This document shows, piece by piece, positions 1 to 7,607 of a stretch of DNA of 64,000 nucleotides (position 1 is the stretch's first letter; every line of letters starts with the position of its first letter). The translations under genes were made by a program, and so were the position numbers. The notes under the pieces are model-generated. The model searched no databases and was not told the DNA's origin. It saw nothing but the letters and a program-made list of their open reading frames with translations. The stretch covers positions 434,001 to 498,000 of the forward strand of contig CAZLFQ010000001.1 of assembly GCA_964558975.1 (NCBI GenBank), given 5' to 3'. The DNA is from CAZLFQ01 sp964558975. GTDB lineage: Bacteria > Pseudomonadota > Alphaproteobacteria > Rickettsiales > Midichloriaceae.

Positions 1-163
1 GTGTTTCCACGCCCGTGAAGTAATTTTTAAATTGCACCATGCCTGCAGCAGTAAACATCAAAGTTGGATCATTATGTGGAACCAAAGGGCTTGATGGCAC
101 AACTGCGTGACCGTTCTTTTTGAAAAAGTCTAAAAAAGTACTGCGTATTTGATTTACTTGCAT
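1..163 (-). CDS. alaS: Alanine--tRNA ligase, N-terminal fragment (runs off the window)
   Basis: The first 54 codons of AlaS, which charges tRNA-Ala in the cytoplasm. The minus-strand translation begins MQVNQIRSTFLDFF, followed by GHAVVPSSPLVPHNDPTL and a FTAAGM segment. This is the characteristic class II alanyl-tRNA synthetase start, with motif 1 and the tip of the ATP-binding region. The ATG lies at 163 and the rest of the gene is outside the window. The small gene at 208-501 lies 44 bp upstream on the same strand, so both may be on one transcript. The family assignment is secure; nothing can be said about the editing and C-Ala domains, which are not visible. Confidence 0.95.
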   Translation of the reverse strand, partial: MQVNQIRSTFLDFFKKNGHAVVPSSPLVPHNDPTLMFTAAGMVQFKNYFTGVET

Positions 164-207
164 GGGATGAAAACTAATTTTTTAGTTAATTTAGATTATT
201 ATTGAGT

Positions 208-501
208 TTAGTTCAACTCTTCCCTTTCAAGCCTCTTAAAATGCTCCACAACTTTTGCAGGGTCGTAATAAGCCATTTCACACAGAGCTATAAAATTAGG
301 GTTATGCAGCCTCACAAACGCTTTAGCCATTCTTTTAAATTTAAAATTGCGCTTTTTCTTCGAGGTTGAAAAAGCATCCGTAAAAAGCTGCATCACAGCC
401 GCTCTCCACAAAGCCCTGTACTTTGTAAGTTCATCCTCAGCAGCAGATTTGCTGATTTCATGAACTGGAATCTGATAAAATTTATCTTGAACTACCTTCA
501 T
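208..501 (-). CDS. Small conserved-looking hypothetical protein (97 aa)
   Basis: Function not recognised. The reading frame can be extended to a TTG four codons upstream, but I place the start at the ATG at 501. A GGAG sits six bases before it and the TTG has no better signal. The protein is basic and helical. An LWRAAVMQLFTD stretch is followed by a Lys/Arg-rich patch (KKKRNFKFKR) and a CEMAYYDP segment. This overall pattern (an aromatic-Arg helix, then Cys-x-x-Ala-x-x-Asp-Pro) recalls short alphaproteobacterial and phage-borne proteins of unknown role, but that resemblance is from memory only. It lies just upstream of alaS and divergently from the large gene at 674. Confidence 0.6.
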   Translation of the reverse strand: MKVVQDKFYQIPVHEISKSAAEDELTKYRALWRAAVMQLFTDAFSTSKKKRNFKFKRMAKAFVRLHNPNFIALCEMAYYDPAKVVEHFKRLEREELN

Positions 502-673
502 TCCCTTCTCCAAACCTTTATTGCAGGCGCAATATATATCAAATTACAGAGTATTACAAGTCATTTCTTAACAAAACTTTAACATTTCTATATTTACACA
601 ATTAAATCATCATTAACCAAAAATTAACTATTGGTAAGTAAAATATATTTAGTAAAGTAAACTTGGTGGCCAT

Positions 674-3600
674 ATGGATAATATCAAAGATTTCAAGTCA
701 GCCATTAAAGACGGCACCATTTCGGATCAAGATCTGAAGAAGTTGGATGCATTTTTAAAAGCCAACCCTCAAGAAGCAAACGCCGCACTGCTTAAAGAAA
801 TGTACGAACTTATGCTAGGAGATTTGGAAAAACCAAACCCAGTAGTATTCAAAGCTGCATATAATGCGGCAAGAATAATTCACGCAAACTTAACTAAAGG
901 AACAAAAATTTTTGAAGACAAAGAGATACACGATCTACTAAATCAAATGTTTGGTGACTTGCATATACTTACAGATTCTCCTAAATCTAACGCTCAAAAC
1001 CCTACAAATATTAAGCTACAAAATTTGAAATCATATGGAAAAGATGCTTTCGAGGCAATCCTTAAAGACGCTTACGACAAAGATAGAAGTTTATCAAATC
1101 GTTTACAAGTAGTTGGCGATAAACAAATTACTCTCACTCCAGAACCTCTTAAATTTGATGGCTCAATAGAAACAATTGCTGCAAGTCAATATTCAGACTT
1201 TCTTCCTAAAACAGCTGTCAACCTAGGTAGAAAAGACACCAGAACAGCTCTAGGTACTGACAGCAGCCGAAATGTTTATGCTTATATGGAAGTACCTAAT
1301 CCAATGGATAGACCGTTACTAACAATGAACCCTATGGAAAGAGATTTACCAACACCGCCTAGCGATGCAGTACGAGGAACGCCTTATGCAGATAGAACAC
1401 CCTTAACTAATGGGTATCAAGGCGCGACTAATGCAGCTAGCACAGCTTCTGCAACACCTGCAAGCGAGTATGCAGAGCTACAGCTTGGGCCTCCTTCTGC
1501 TACAACGCCCAGCCCAACTCACGGAAAATTACCTGAAAGGCCTCTACCACCTCTATTTGAGGAAGAACCTAAAAATCAATATGGTCTAAGACCCAAAGAT
1601 GCTGACTTTACTCCGATGGCATATTTCCCTATTCCTAATGCAACAGATGGACAATCTGATGCTGATCTCCCTGAGAGAGCGAATCCAGAAATCGACAGAA
1701 ACCAATATCAACCATTCAAAAAGGCAACTCAGCAGTATGCAGGAGTTGATCCAACATCTAATCAGTACGCTGAAATGCCAATGCGTCCTGACCAAGAACT
1801 AAGACCTTTACCAAACCCAGCAAATGTTAGCCCAACATTGACAACTGCAAATCCAACAGTGCCTGCAGTTGATACAGGCAGACCTGATACCACCGCCGAG
1901 GACGGAAATGCAACTGCGGAAAGAGCTGTTACAACCCAAAAATACCACTTAAGTTTAACTGATCAAATTTTAACTGATGATATTAAACGTAATGACAGCT
2001 TACGTGCACAAAGAATGATAGCAGGAAGCTTATTAGCAAATATGGGCTTACCTACAAGTGAAATTGATAGGATTCTTGATAAGGCTTTTGTAGCGAATTT
2101 AGACTCTGCTGAATTCAAATCACTTGAAGGGGCAAGACTTCTAAAACTACGAGAAATAATTTCTGGCATCTATAGAGGAGGTGCGGCAGATAACAACTCA
2201 ATTAACAATAGTATCAAAGATCAAGCCTCTATTTTACTAAGCAAAATTGGTGGAAAAAAACTTAACAATGAAACTTTTGTTGGTAACAATTATTCAGATT
2301 TAGCAGGAATTAATTCTGACGCACTTGAACGTGGAAACAAAATGCTCTCCGATTCATTAGAGAATCCTAACTCTAAAGAGTGGACCAATGCAGTACTTGA
2401 TTCCATCACAGATGAAATTAATTATCCAAAAATTATAAATGAACGCTATAACAAACTCACTGAAAATAATAACCCCAAAGAATATAGCTTTAAAAGCAGG
2501 ATGCAAATATTTGGCGGCGTAATGGGAACAGGAGCAGCAATTTATATAATTGGATCATTATTTTTCCCACCTCTAGCATTCATTGGATCTGTAATGCTAG
2601 TTTTTGCTGCAATGTCCATGGTTCTGACTGCTTTAGCTGAAGTTGTGAAAGCATTAGCAAAAGTAGTTGAAGGACTTTTAAAACTCACTGTTGGAATACT
2701 CAAATTATGTGTTGGGTTAGTTGACTTAGTAAAATCACCAGTTGTTGCATTGATGAATGCCTTCCGTAGCAAAGAAGATAAAATTCCATATTTCGCATTA
2801 TTTAATGGTATGGATGCATTTGCAAAAACAGTTTTTAGTGATTCAAAAGGCCCCAAAGCAATATACAGCGAAAAAACTTCTGAAAGATTCCTTAGCAGTA
2901 GAGATGGTTTACAAGGTAAGTTAGAATCAGTAAGTGCTGGCAAAACCACCACTAATCCAACTATACTACCACCTTCACCAACCATTGCTAGGCCAGCACC
3001 TATAGCTCCTAGTACCCCACCAGTAGTAGCACCTCTTACAGCTACCACTCCTACTATCGCAGCACACCCTACTACACCTGCACCAACTGTTGCAGCTCAA
3101 ACGGTTACTCAAGCTCCTATTGTAAGAAGAGAAGGAACTAGGTCTGACGGAGCTTTACCAGCACCACAAATTACTGATGCTTCGGGAAGAAGAATCGAAG
3201 CTTTGGATTTAGCGGTGTCGAGCGGACAACGAAATGTACTTGCTCAAACCAACACGACTCGGGCTTCTACAACCTCTAGCAACTTAACTACTGAGCAACT
3301 AGCTAGTGCCAAAGTACTTGCTGCTGCAAGTGAACAAAAAAGAAAAGCTGAAGAAGAGATGAGAAATGGGCCAACGTCTGAAAGAGCTTCTGAATTGAAG
3401 AAACTGATAGAGCAATCTGATCGTATGATCGCAAGAGTACAGACTGAATTGCAGCAAGCTGCACCAACAAGTTCACCAACTTTTCAAACCTTGTTTCCTA
3501 GTGCTGGTTCTATGCCTATTGCATCAACTTTGCTTGCAGCGACTTCTACTTCTCCGCTATCAAGCTCTAGATCATCGACCTCAACACCAACTAACTATGG

Positions 3601-3856
3601 TGACTTATCTGCACTGCAAGCAGCCAAAGATGCGCGCGATGTAGCTGAAAAAGGCGGTGTTCCTGCAGATAGCATACCAGCTTTTGCCGCAATGAGTTTT
3701 GAAGGAGAGACTACTAAGGGGACTAACGTAAAACCAAATGTTCCACCTGCAGAGCCTGCTGCTGTACGCAGACCACCACCAGTCCCTGGGCCTAAAAATA
3801 GTAGCCATTACGGAGTGCCTAGAGGGGATGATAATAGTGGGTTCGGCAGATCTTAA
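674..3856 (+). CDS. Large Pro/Thr-rich membrane-associated protein with repeated tyrosine motifs; candidate host-directed effector
   Basis: 1060 aa, no family recognised. Residues 1-170 are helical and soluble. About 195-400 is a disordered Pro/Thr/Asn-rich stretch holding Y202/Y204 (VYAYM), Y266 (SEYAEL, an ITIM-like S-x-Y-x-x-L), Y303 (NQYGL), Y345, Y355 (QQYAGV) and Y365 (NQYAEM, a Y-x-x-M). It also carries RPLPPL at 289-294, which matches a class I SH3 ligand. Residues 430-600 are helical again. About 612-696 is strongly hydrophobic and could form two membrane hairpins. The tail is again Thr/Ser/Pro-rich, with a basic coiled segment (AASEQKRKAEEE), Y975 (NYGDL), an R-x-x-P-x-x-P at 1032-1038 and Y1046 (HYGVP). 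No signal peptide is visible. Tyrosine-phosphorylation and SH3-docking arrays are known in type IV effectors such as CagA and AnkA; the analogy here is inference. The ATG at 674 follows GGTGG. Confidence 0.85.
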   Translation: MDNIKDFKSAIKDGTISDQDLKKLDAFLKANPQEANAALLKEMYELMLGDLEKPNPVVFKAAYNAARIIHANLTKGTKIFEDKEIHDLLNQMFGDLHILTDSPKSNAQNPTNIKLQNLKSYGKDAFEAILKDAYDKDRSLSNRLQVVGDKQITLTPEPLKFDGSIETIAASQYSDFLPKTAVNLGRKDTRTALGTDSSRNVYAYMEVPNPMDRPLLTMNPMERDLPTPPSDAVRGTPYADRTPLTNGYQGATNAASTASATPASEYAELQLGPPSATTPSPTHGKLPERPLPPLFEEEPKNQYGLRPKDADFTPMAYFPIPNATDGQSDADLPERANPEIDRNQYQPFKKATQQYAGVDPTSNQYAEMPMRPDQELRPLPNPANVSPTLTTANPTVPAVDTGRPDTTAEDGNATAERAVTTQKYHLSLTDQILTDDIKRNDSLRAQRMIAGSLLANMGLPTSEIDRILDKAFVANLDSAEFKSLEGARLLKLREIISGIYRGGAADNNSINNSIKDQASILLSKIGGKKLNNETFVGNNYSDLAGINSDALERGNKMLSDSLENPNSKEWTNAVLDSITDEINYPKIINERYNKLTENNNPKEYSFKSRMQIFGGVMGTGAAIYIIGSLFFPPLAFIGSVMLVFAAMSMVLTALAEVVKALAKVVEGLLKLTVGILKLCVGLVDLVKSPVVALMNAFRSKEDKIPYFALFNGMDAFAKTVFSDSKGPKAIYSEKTSERFLSSRDGLQGKLESVSAGKTTTNPTILPPSPTIARPAPIAPSTPPVVAPLTATTPTIAAHPTTPAPTVAAQTVTQAPIVRREGTRSDGALPAPQITDASGRRIEALDLAVSSGQRNVLAQTNTTRASTTSSNLTTEQLASAKVLAAASEQKRKAEEEMRNGPTSERASELKKLIEQSDRMIARVQTELQQAAPTSSPTFQTLFPSAGSMPIASTLLAATSTSPLSSSRSSTSTPTNYGDLSALQAAKDARDVAEKGGVPADSIPAFAAMSFEGETTKGTNVKPNVPPAEPAAVRRPPPVPGPKNSSHYGVPRGDDNSGFGRS

Positions 3857-3890
3857 AGGACAAAACAAATATGTCATTCCGTAATTAGAG

Positions 3891-4838
3891 TTAATTTCTT
3901 TTTATATTACGTCGATGTTCGTCATAGTTAGTCGAAAAATTGTGACCTCCATCCCCATTAGCAACAAAATATAAATAATTTGTATTATCTGGATGTAATG
4001 CTGCAATTATTGATTCTCTACTAGGGTTACAAATTGGAGTAGGTGGAAGACCACGATTCACATATGTGTTATAATTTGAATTGTGCTTCATGTCTTCTTT
4101 GGTAAGCTTGTAGTCATAATCTGTCTCTCCATTTTTCAAACCATATATAACAGTTGGATCAGCTTGTAATGGCATTCCAATTCTTAAACGATTGTGAAAT
4201 ACGGATGATACAATTTTTCTTTCTGCAGGAATTCGTGTTTCTTTTTCGATTATGGAAGCAAGTATCAAAGCATCTCCTTTATTTGCTACCGAGATATTAT
4301 CAGCTCTTTTTTCCCACTCTTCTGACAAAAATTTTGACATAGTTCTAGTCATAGCAGAAATTATATAAACTCTGGCTTCGCCATAATAGTAGTAATAAGT
4401 ATCTGGCATTAAGCTGCCTTCAGGAAGTGGCAGTACTACATCACCTTCAAGCCCGTATGCTTCTCTGAGTGTGTTTACAATTTGGAAATTCGTATAGCCT
4501 TCTGGGAAGGTTATATGTCTAACATGTCTATCGCCAGACAATATCTTCTGAAACACTCTTGATAATGTTGCCTTTCTTTCAAATTTATATTCTCCTGGTT
4601 GAATATATTTTTTACGCTGCAAATGCAAGTATGCAAAGACATTAAATACTGTGCTGCTATTAACGACTTCAGCATTTTCTAAAATATCTGCAATCTCAGG
4701 AGTTGATGTGTTTTTAGGAATCACGAGTATTATCTCTGATTTTAGTTCCTGCATATAATATAAATAATAAGTATAGCTCAAAACCGCCCCAGTTAGGAGA
4801 AATAGCATTGTCAAAACGCTACAGAGAAACCTGATCAA
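3891..4838 (-). CDS. mltG: Endolytic murein transglycosylase MltG
   Basis: 315 aa, YceG/MltG family, a membrane-anchored lytic transglycosylase that cleaves nascent glycan strands and sets their length. One N-terminal transmembrane anchor spans about residues 3-28. A LysM-like region follows (IILVIPKNTSTPEIADIL). The catalytic domain contains PGEYKF, FPEGYTNFQI, SLMPDTYYY and ASIIEKET, in which E198 aligns with the catalytic Glu of E. coli MltG. The sequence then continues with IGMPLQADPTVIYGL and NTYVNRGLPPTPICNP, both family hallmarks. Length is near the family norm (about 340). It is the last gene of acpP-fabF-mltG, a common bacterial order, with 85 bp separating it from fabF. It converges with the large gene ending at 3856. 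Confidence 0.95.
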   Translation of the reverse strand: MIRFLCSVLTMLFLLTGAVLSYTYYLYYMQELKSEIILVIPKNTSTPEIADILENAEVVNSSTVFNVFAYLHLQRKKYIQPGEYKFERKATLSRVFQKILSGDRHVRHITFPEGYTNFQIVNTLREAYGLEGDVVLPLPEGSLMPDTYYYYYGEARVYIISAMTRTMSKFLSEEWEKRADNISVANKGDALILASIIEKETRIPAERKIVSSVFHNRLRIGMPLQADPTVIYGLKNGETDYDYKLTKEDMKHNSNYNTYVNRGLPPTPICNPSRESIIAALHPDNTNYLYFVANGDGGHNFSTNYDEHRRNIKRN

Positions 4839-4923
4839 GCAAGCACCAATATTTACTTATAATAAACATTTAGCTTAAAACATTTAAAATAAAAAGAGGT
4901 AATTTATACTTAGACTAGTTAAT

Positions 4924-6169
4924 TTATACAACTTTCTTAAATAATAAAGACGCATTTGTGCCGCCAAAACCAAATGAATTTGATAAGGCATAATTAACAT
5001 TTTTTTGTTTTGCTTTAAGAGGAACTAGATCAATATCACACCCTTCCGAAGGGTTTTCTAAGTTCAAAGTTGGGGGTAATATACCATTTTGTATTGCTAG
5101 GACAGTAAATATTGCCTCAACACTCCCTGCAGCACCTAATAAATGACCAATCGCAGATTTTGTTGAAGACATAGAAAGATTTTTAGTATGATCACCAAAA
5201 AGATTTTTTACAGCAGTTAGCTCAATCATGTCACCTAGTGGAGTAGATGTACCGTGCGCGTTTATATAATCAACTTGCTCTGGCTTTACATCAGCTTTCG
5301 CTAAAGCCATTTTCATTGCGCGATAGCCACCATCCCCATCTTCAGCTGGAGCAGTAATGTGGTAAGCGTCACCAGACAAACCATAACCGACCAATTCAGC
5401 ATAAATTTTCGCGCCACGTTTTTTAGCATGTTCATATTCTTCAAGAACAATAACACCAGCACCCTCACCCATGACAAAACCATCACGATCTTTATCCCAT
5501 GGACGAGAAGCTTTTTCAGGATTGTCATTATAAGCTGTAGACAAAGCTCGGCACGCATTAAAACCAGCAATACCAAGTCTACAAACAGCTCCTTCAGCAC
5601 CGCCCGCAACCATCACATCGGCATCCCCTGATGATATAATTCTAGCTGCATCACCTATAGCATGCGCGCCAGTTGAACAAGCTGTTACAACCGAATGATT
5701 TGGTCCTTTAAACCCATGTTTTATAGAAACTTGACCAGAAGCCAAGTNNNNNNNNNNCAGGAATAAAGAAGGGGCTTATTCTTCTTGGCCCTTTTTCTTT
5801 AAGTATATTTGCATTTTCTTCAATAACTGATAGTCCACCAATACCAGAACCAATCATCACACCAGTTCTAAACGCCGCTTCTTGATCAGCTGGCTTCCAA
5901 CCCGAGTCTTCAACAGCCTGATCAGCAGCTACAATTGCGTAATGGATGAATTTATCCATTTTTCTTTGATCCTTAGAAGGTATATATTTTTCAAGATCAT
6001 ATTCAGGGATTATTCCAGCTATTTTTGTTGGAAGATCTGAAGTATCAAACATTTCAGCTGGTATCTGTTTAATACCAGATTTTCCATCAATAAGATTATT
6101 CCATGTAGAATGTGTAGTAGTTCCAAGTGGGGTTATAAGTCCGATACCTGTTACTACTACTCTTCTCAT
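4924..6169 (-). CDS. fabF: 3-oxoacyl-[ACP] synthase II (interrupted by an assembly gap)
   Basis: KAS II, condensing malonyl-ACP with acyl-ACP in fatty-acid elongation. The N-terminal piece (MRRVVVTGIGLITPLG to RRISPFFIP) and the C-terminal piece (LASGQVSIKHGF to the stop) are the two parts of one protein of about 415 aa. The expected Cys-His-His set is present: Cys in VVTACSTGAH, His in NAHGTSTP and His in SAIGHLLGA. The two pieces are separated by ten Ns at 5748-5757. From the flanking bases (CCT G before and AC TTG after) the true missing length should be a multiple of three, probably 12 (a short segment like A-S-L-I-N after the proline). Ten Ns therefore gives a false frameshift. This is not a pseudogene on the evidence seen. 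It lies 30 bp downstream of acpP. Confidence 0.95.
5748..5757. other. Assembly gap (10 N)
   Basis: Run of ten unknown bases inside fabF. It looks like a scaffolding placeholder: the reading frames on the two sides do not join across ten bases but would join across a multiple of three. Confidence 0.98.
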
Positions 6170-6199
6170 GGATAATAATCTTTATAATTTAACTAAGAA

Positions 6200-6445
6200 T
6201 TATGCAGCTTTTTTTGTTTGTTCTTCGATGAACTTTACTGCATCACTAACTTTAACGATTTTTTCAGCGGCACTGTCTGGGATTTCAATGCTGAACGCTT
6301 CTTCAAAAGCCATAACCATTTCAACTTGGTCTAAACTATCTGCACCTAGATCTTCTTGGAATCTAGATTCAGGCTGAACTTTAGAAGGATCAACATCTAA
6401 ATGCTCAGCAACTAGCTTAACAACGCGAGTCTGAATTTCACTCAT
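6200..6445 (-). CDS. acpP: Acyl carrier protein
   Basis: 81 aa, the standard ACP length. It carries acyl chains as thioesters on 4'-phosphopantetheine. The attachment site is the Ser of GADSLDQVEMVM, preceded by the acidic recognition helix, and the start MSEIQTRVVKLVAEHL is typical for Alphaproteobacteria. The C-terminus VKFIEEQTKKAA is normal. It is the first gene of acpP-fabF-mltG, with a near-consensus promoter about 85 bp upstream. Besides fatty-acid synthesis it would supply acyl-ACP to the Aas/PlsC protein encoded nearby. Confidence 0.98.
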   Translation of the reverse strand: MSEIQTRVVKLVAEHLDVDPSKVQPESRFQEDLGADSLDQVEMVMAFEEAFSIEIPDSAAEKIVKVSDAVKFIEEQTKKAA

Positions 6446-6528
6446 AATAACTCCATTTTTGTTTCATATATAATAACCGCCAACCTATCACGATTAACGA
6501 TTATATTTCATTTGTATCAAGCTCGAAC

Positions 6529-6557
6529 ATTGTATTACAGAATTTGCCATTTGTCAA
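6529..6557 (-). promoter_or_regulatory. Sigma-70-type promoter for acpP-fabF-mltG
   Basis: On the minus strand TTGACA (6557-6552) and TACAAT (6534-6529) are separated by exactly 17 bases and lie about 85 bp before the acpP start. This is an almost perfect housekeeping promoter in an otherwise AT-rich gap. Confidence 0.75.
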
Positions 6558-6614
6558 TTTTTAATAGGTAAAAAAAGCCTCTTGACTGTGATAAAACCTA
6601 TAAATTAAGGGTAC

Positions 6615-7607
6615 TTAAGCTACCTTAATATCTCCTAAGATAGACCAGATTTTCTTCTTCAAAACATCATTTCCAATATTTTTCTTAGGTTTGAATGGTT
6701 TATAGCTCTGAAACAGCGGGGATGCCAAGCCTGTATCAAATAAATAATCTATATACTTTCTATGTTTCTTGCCAATCATGTTCTCTTCAGCAAAAACATA
6801 AACAGGCTTTGCTGTATGTATCGCTTCAGAACACATCGAAACTGAATCACCAGTCACAACAATCTTGTCTGCTAGCCCAAGCAATGCTAGGTATGGATTT
6901 TTTGAGCCAGCTTGATGGTAATTATAGAGATAGTGCTGAATATCAGGGCGATTATTGAGATGTTGCTGTAATTCTTCTATAGATTTTTTTGGAGTTCTGC
7001 GGCTAGTAGTAATTAATAGCGAACCACCTGAACTTTCTACCATTCCAATAAGCATTTTGGCTAAAGTTTTAGCATTTACTTTTGTAAAATTAGTCTTTTT
7101 AGATTTACCACCAAGTAAAACACCTATCAGTGGCCTTGAGTAATCTTTGAAAGTATCACTCCATATTTTAACTTGTGATTTAATTTCATTGGTATCGTTA
7201 TGAGTCAAGGCACCATGAACAAATACTGTCTTTGGCAAGTACTTCTCATGAGGTTTTTTATCATGATTAGGAAGAATCAGTACATCTAACTTATCTATGG
7301 AAAGACCAGGGTGCATAATTTGAATAACTTTGGCACCAGTATTTTTTTTAATTGCTGTAGCAATTGAAGCGGTTCTTCTGCCTGCAGAAATTACTATATC
7401 TGGCTTACCATTTAGAATCTTCTTGGAGGAAGACGTTAAGCCGACAAACCCAAATTTTAAGAAATTAGGCAACTTAGCAAATATATTATATTTAATTTTT
7501 TTAGTCTTATAAGAAACTTCCAAAATTTCAGCTAGCGCAATTGCTTGCTTTGAATTGCCAGCACGATTATCAACTAGAACCCAAACTTTAGGTTTATTAC
7601 TCACCAT
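6615..7607 (-). CDS. ELM1/DUF1022-family protein (mitochondrial-fission-ELM1-like)
   Basis: About 330 aa. Sequence features match the family named for plant mitochondrial fission protein ELM1, widespread in Alphaproteobacteria and of uncertain biochemical role; the fold resembles GT-B glycosyltransferases. Visible markers are KVWVLVDNRAGNSKQAIALA at the N-terminus, GKPDIVISAGRRTASIA, VIQIMHPGL, GVLLGGKSK, LLITTSRRTP and DKIVVTGDSVSMCSEA (the donor-site-like segment). The open frame extends to 7646, but I choose the ATG at 7607 because the conserved start follows it directly; the ATG at 7616 is also possible. It overlaps the end of the acyltransferase gene by 11 bp, which suggests translational coupling in one operon. 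Confidence 0.85.
   Translation of the reverse strand: MVSNKPKVWVLVDNRAGNSKQAIALAEILEVSYKTKKIKYNIFAKLPNFLKFGFVGLTSSSKKILNGKPDIVISAGRRTASIATAIKKNTGAKVIQIMHPGLSIDKLDVLILPNHDKKPHEKYLPKTVFVHGALTHNDTNEIKSQVKIWSDTFKDYSRPLIGVLLGGKSKKTNFTKVNAKTLAKMLIGMVESSGGSLLITTSRRTPKKSIEELQQHLNNRPDIQHYLYNYHQAGSKNPYLALLGLADKIVVTGDSVSMCSEAIHTAKPVYVFAEENMIGKKHRKYIDYLFDTGLASPLFQSYKPFKPKKNIGNDVLKKKIWSILGDIKVA

Noticed and set aside
2542..3048. 168-codon minus-strand frame inside the large Pro/Thr-rich gene
   Set aside because: Antisense to the hydrophobic region of a well-supported gene; composition reflects the complementary codons.
3808..3885. Inverted pair ATTACGGAGTG and CATTCCGTAAT around the end of the large gene
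   Set aside because: Eleven bases with one mismatch and a loop near 60 nt that includes coding sequence; too weak for a terminator and could be chance, though it may be a fragment of the TGTCATTCC-type repeat.
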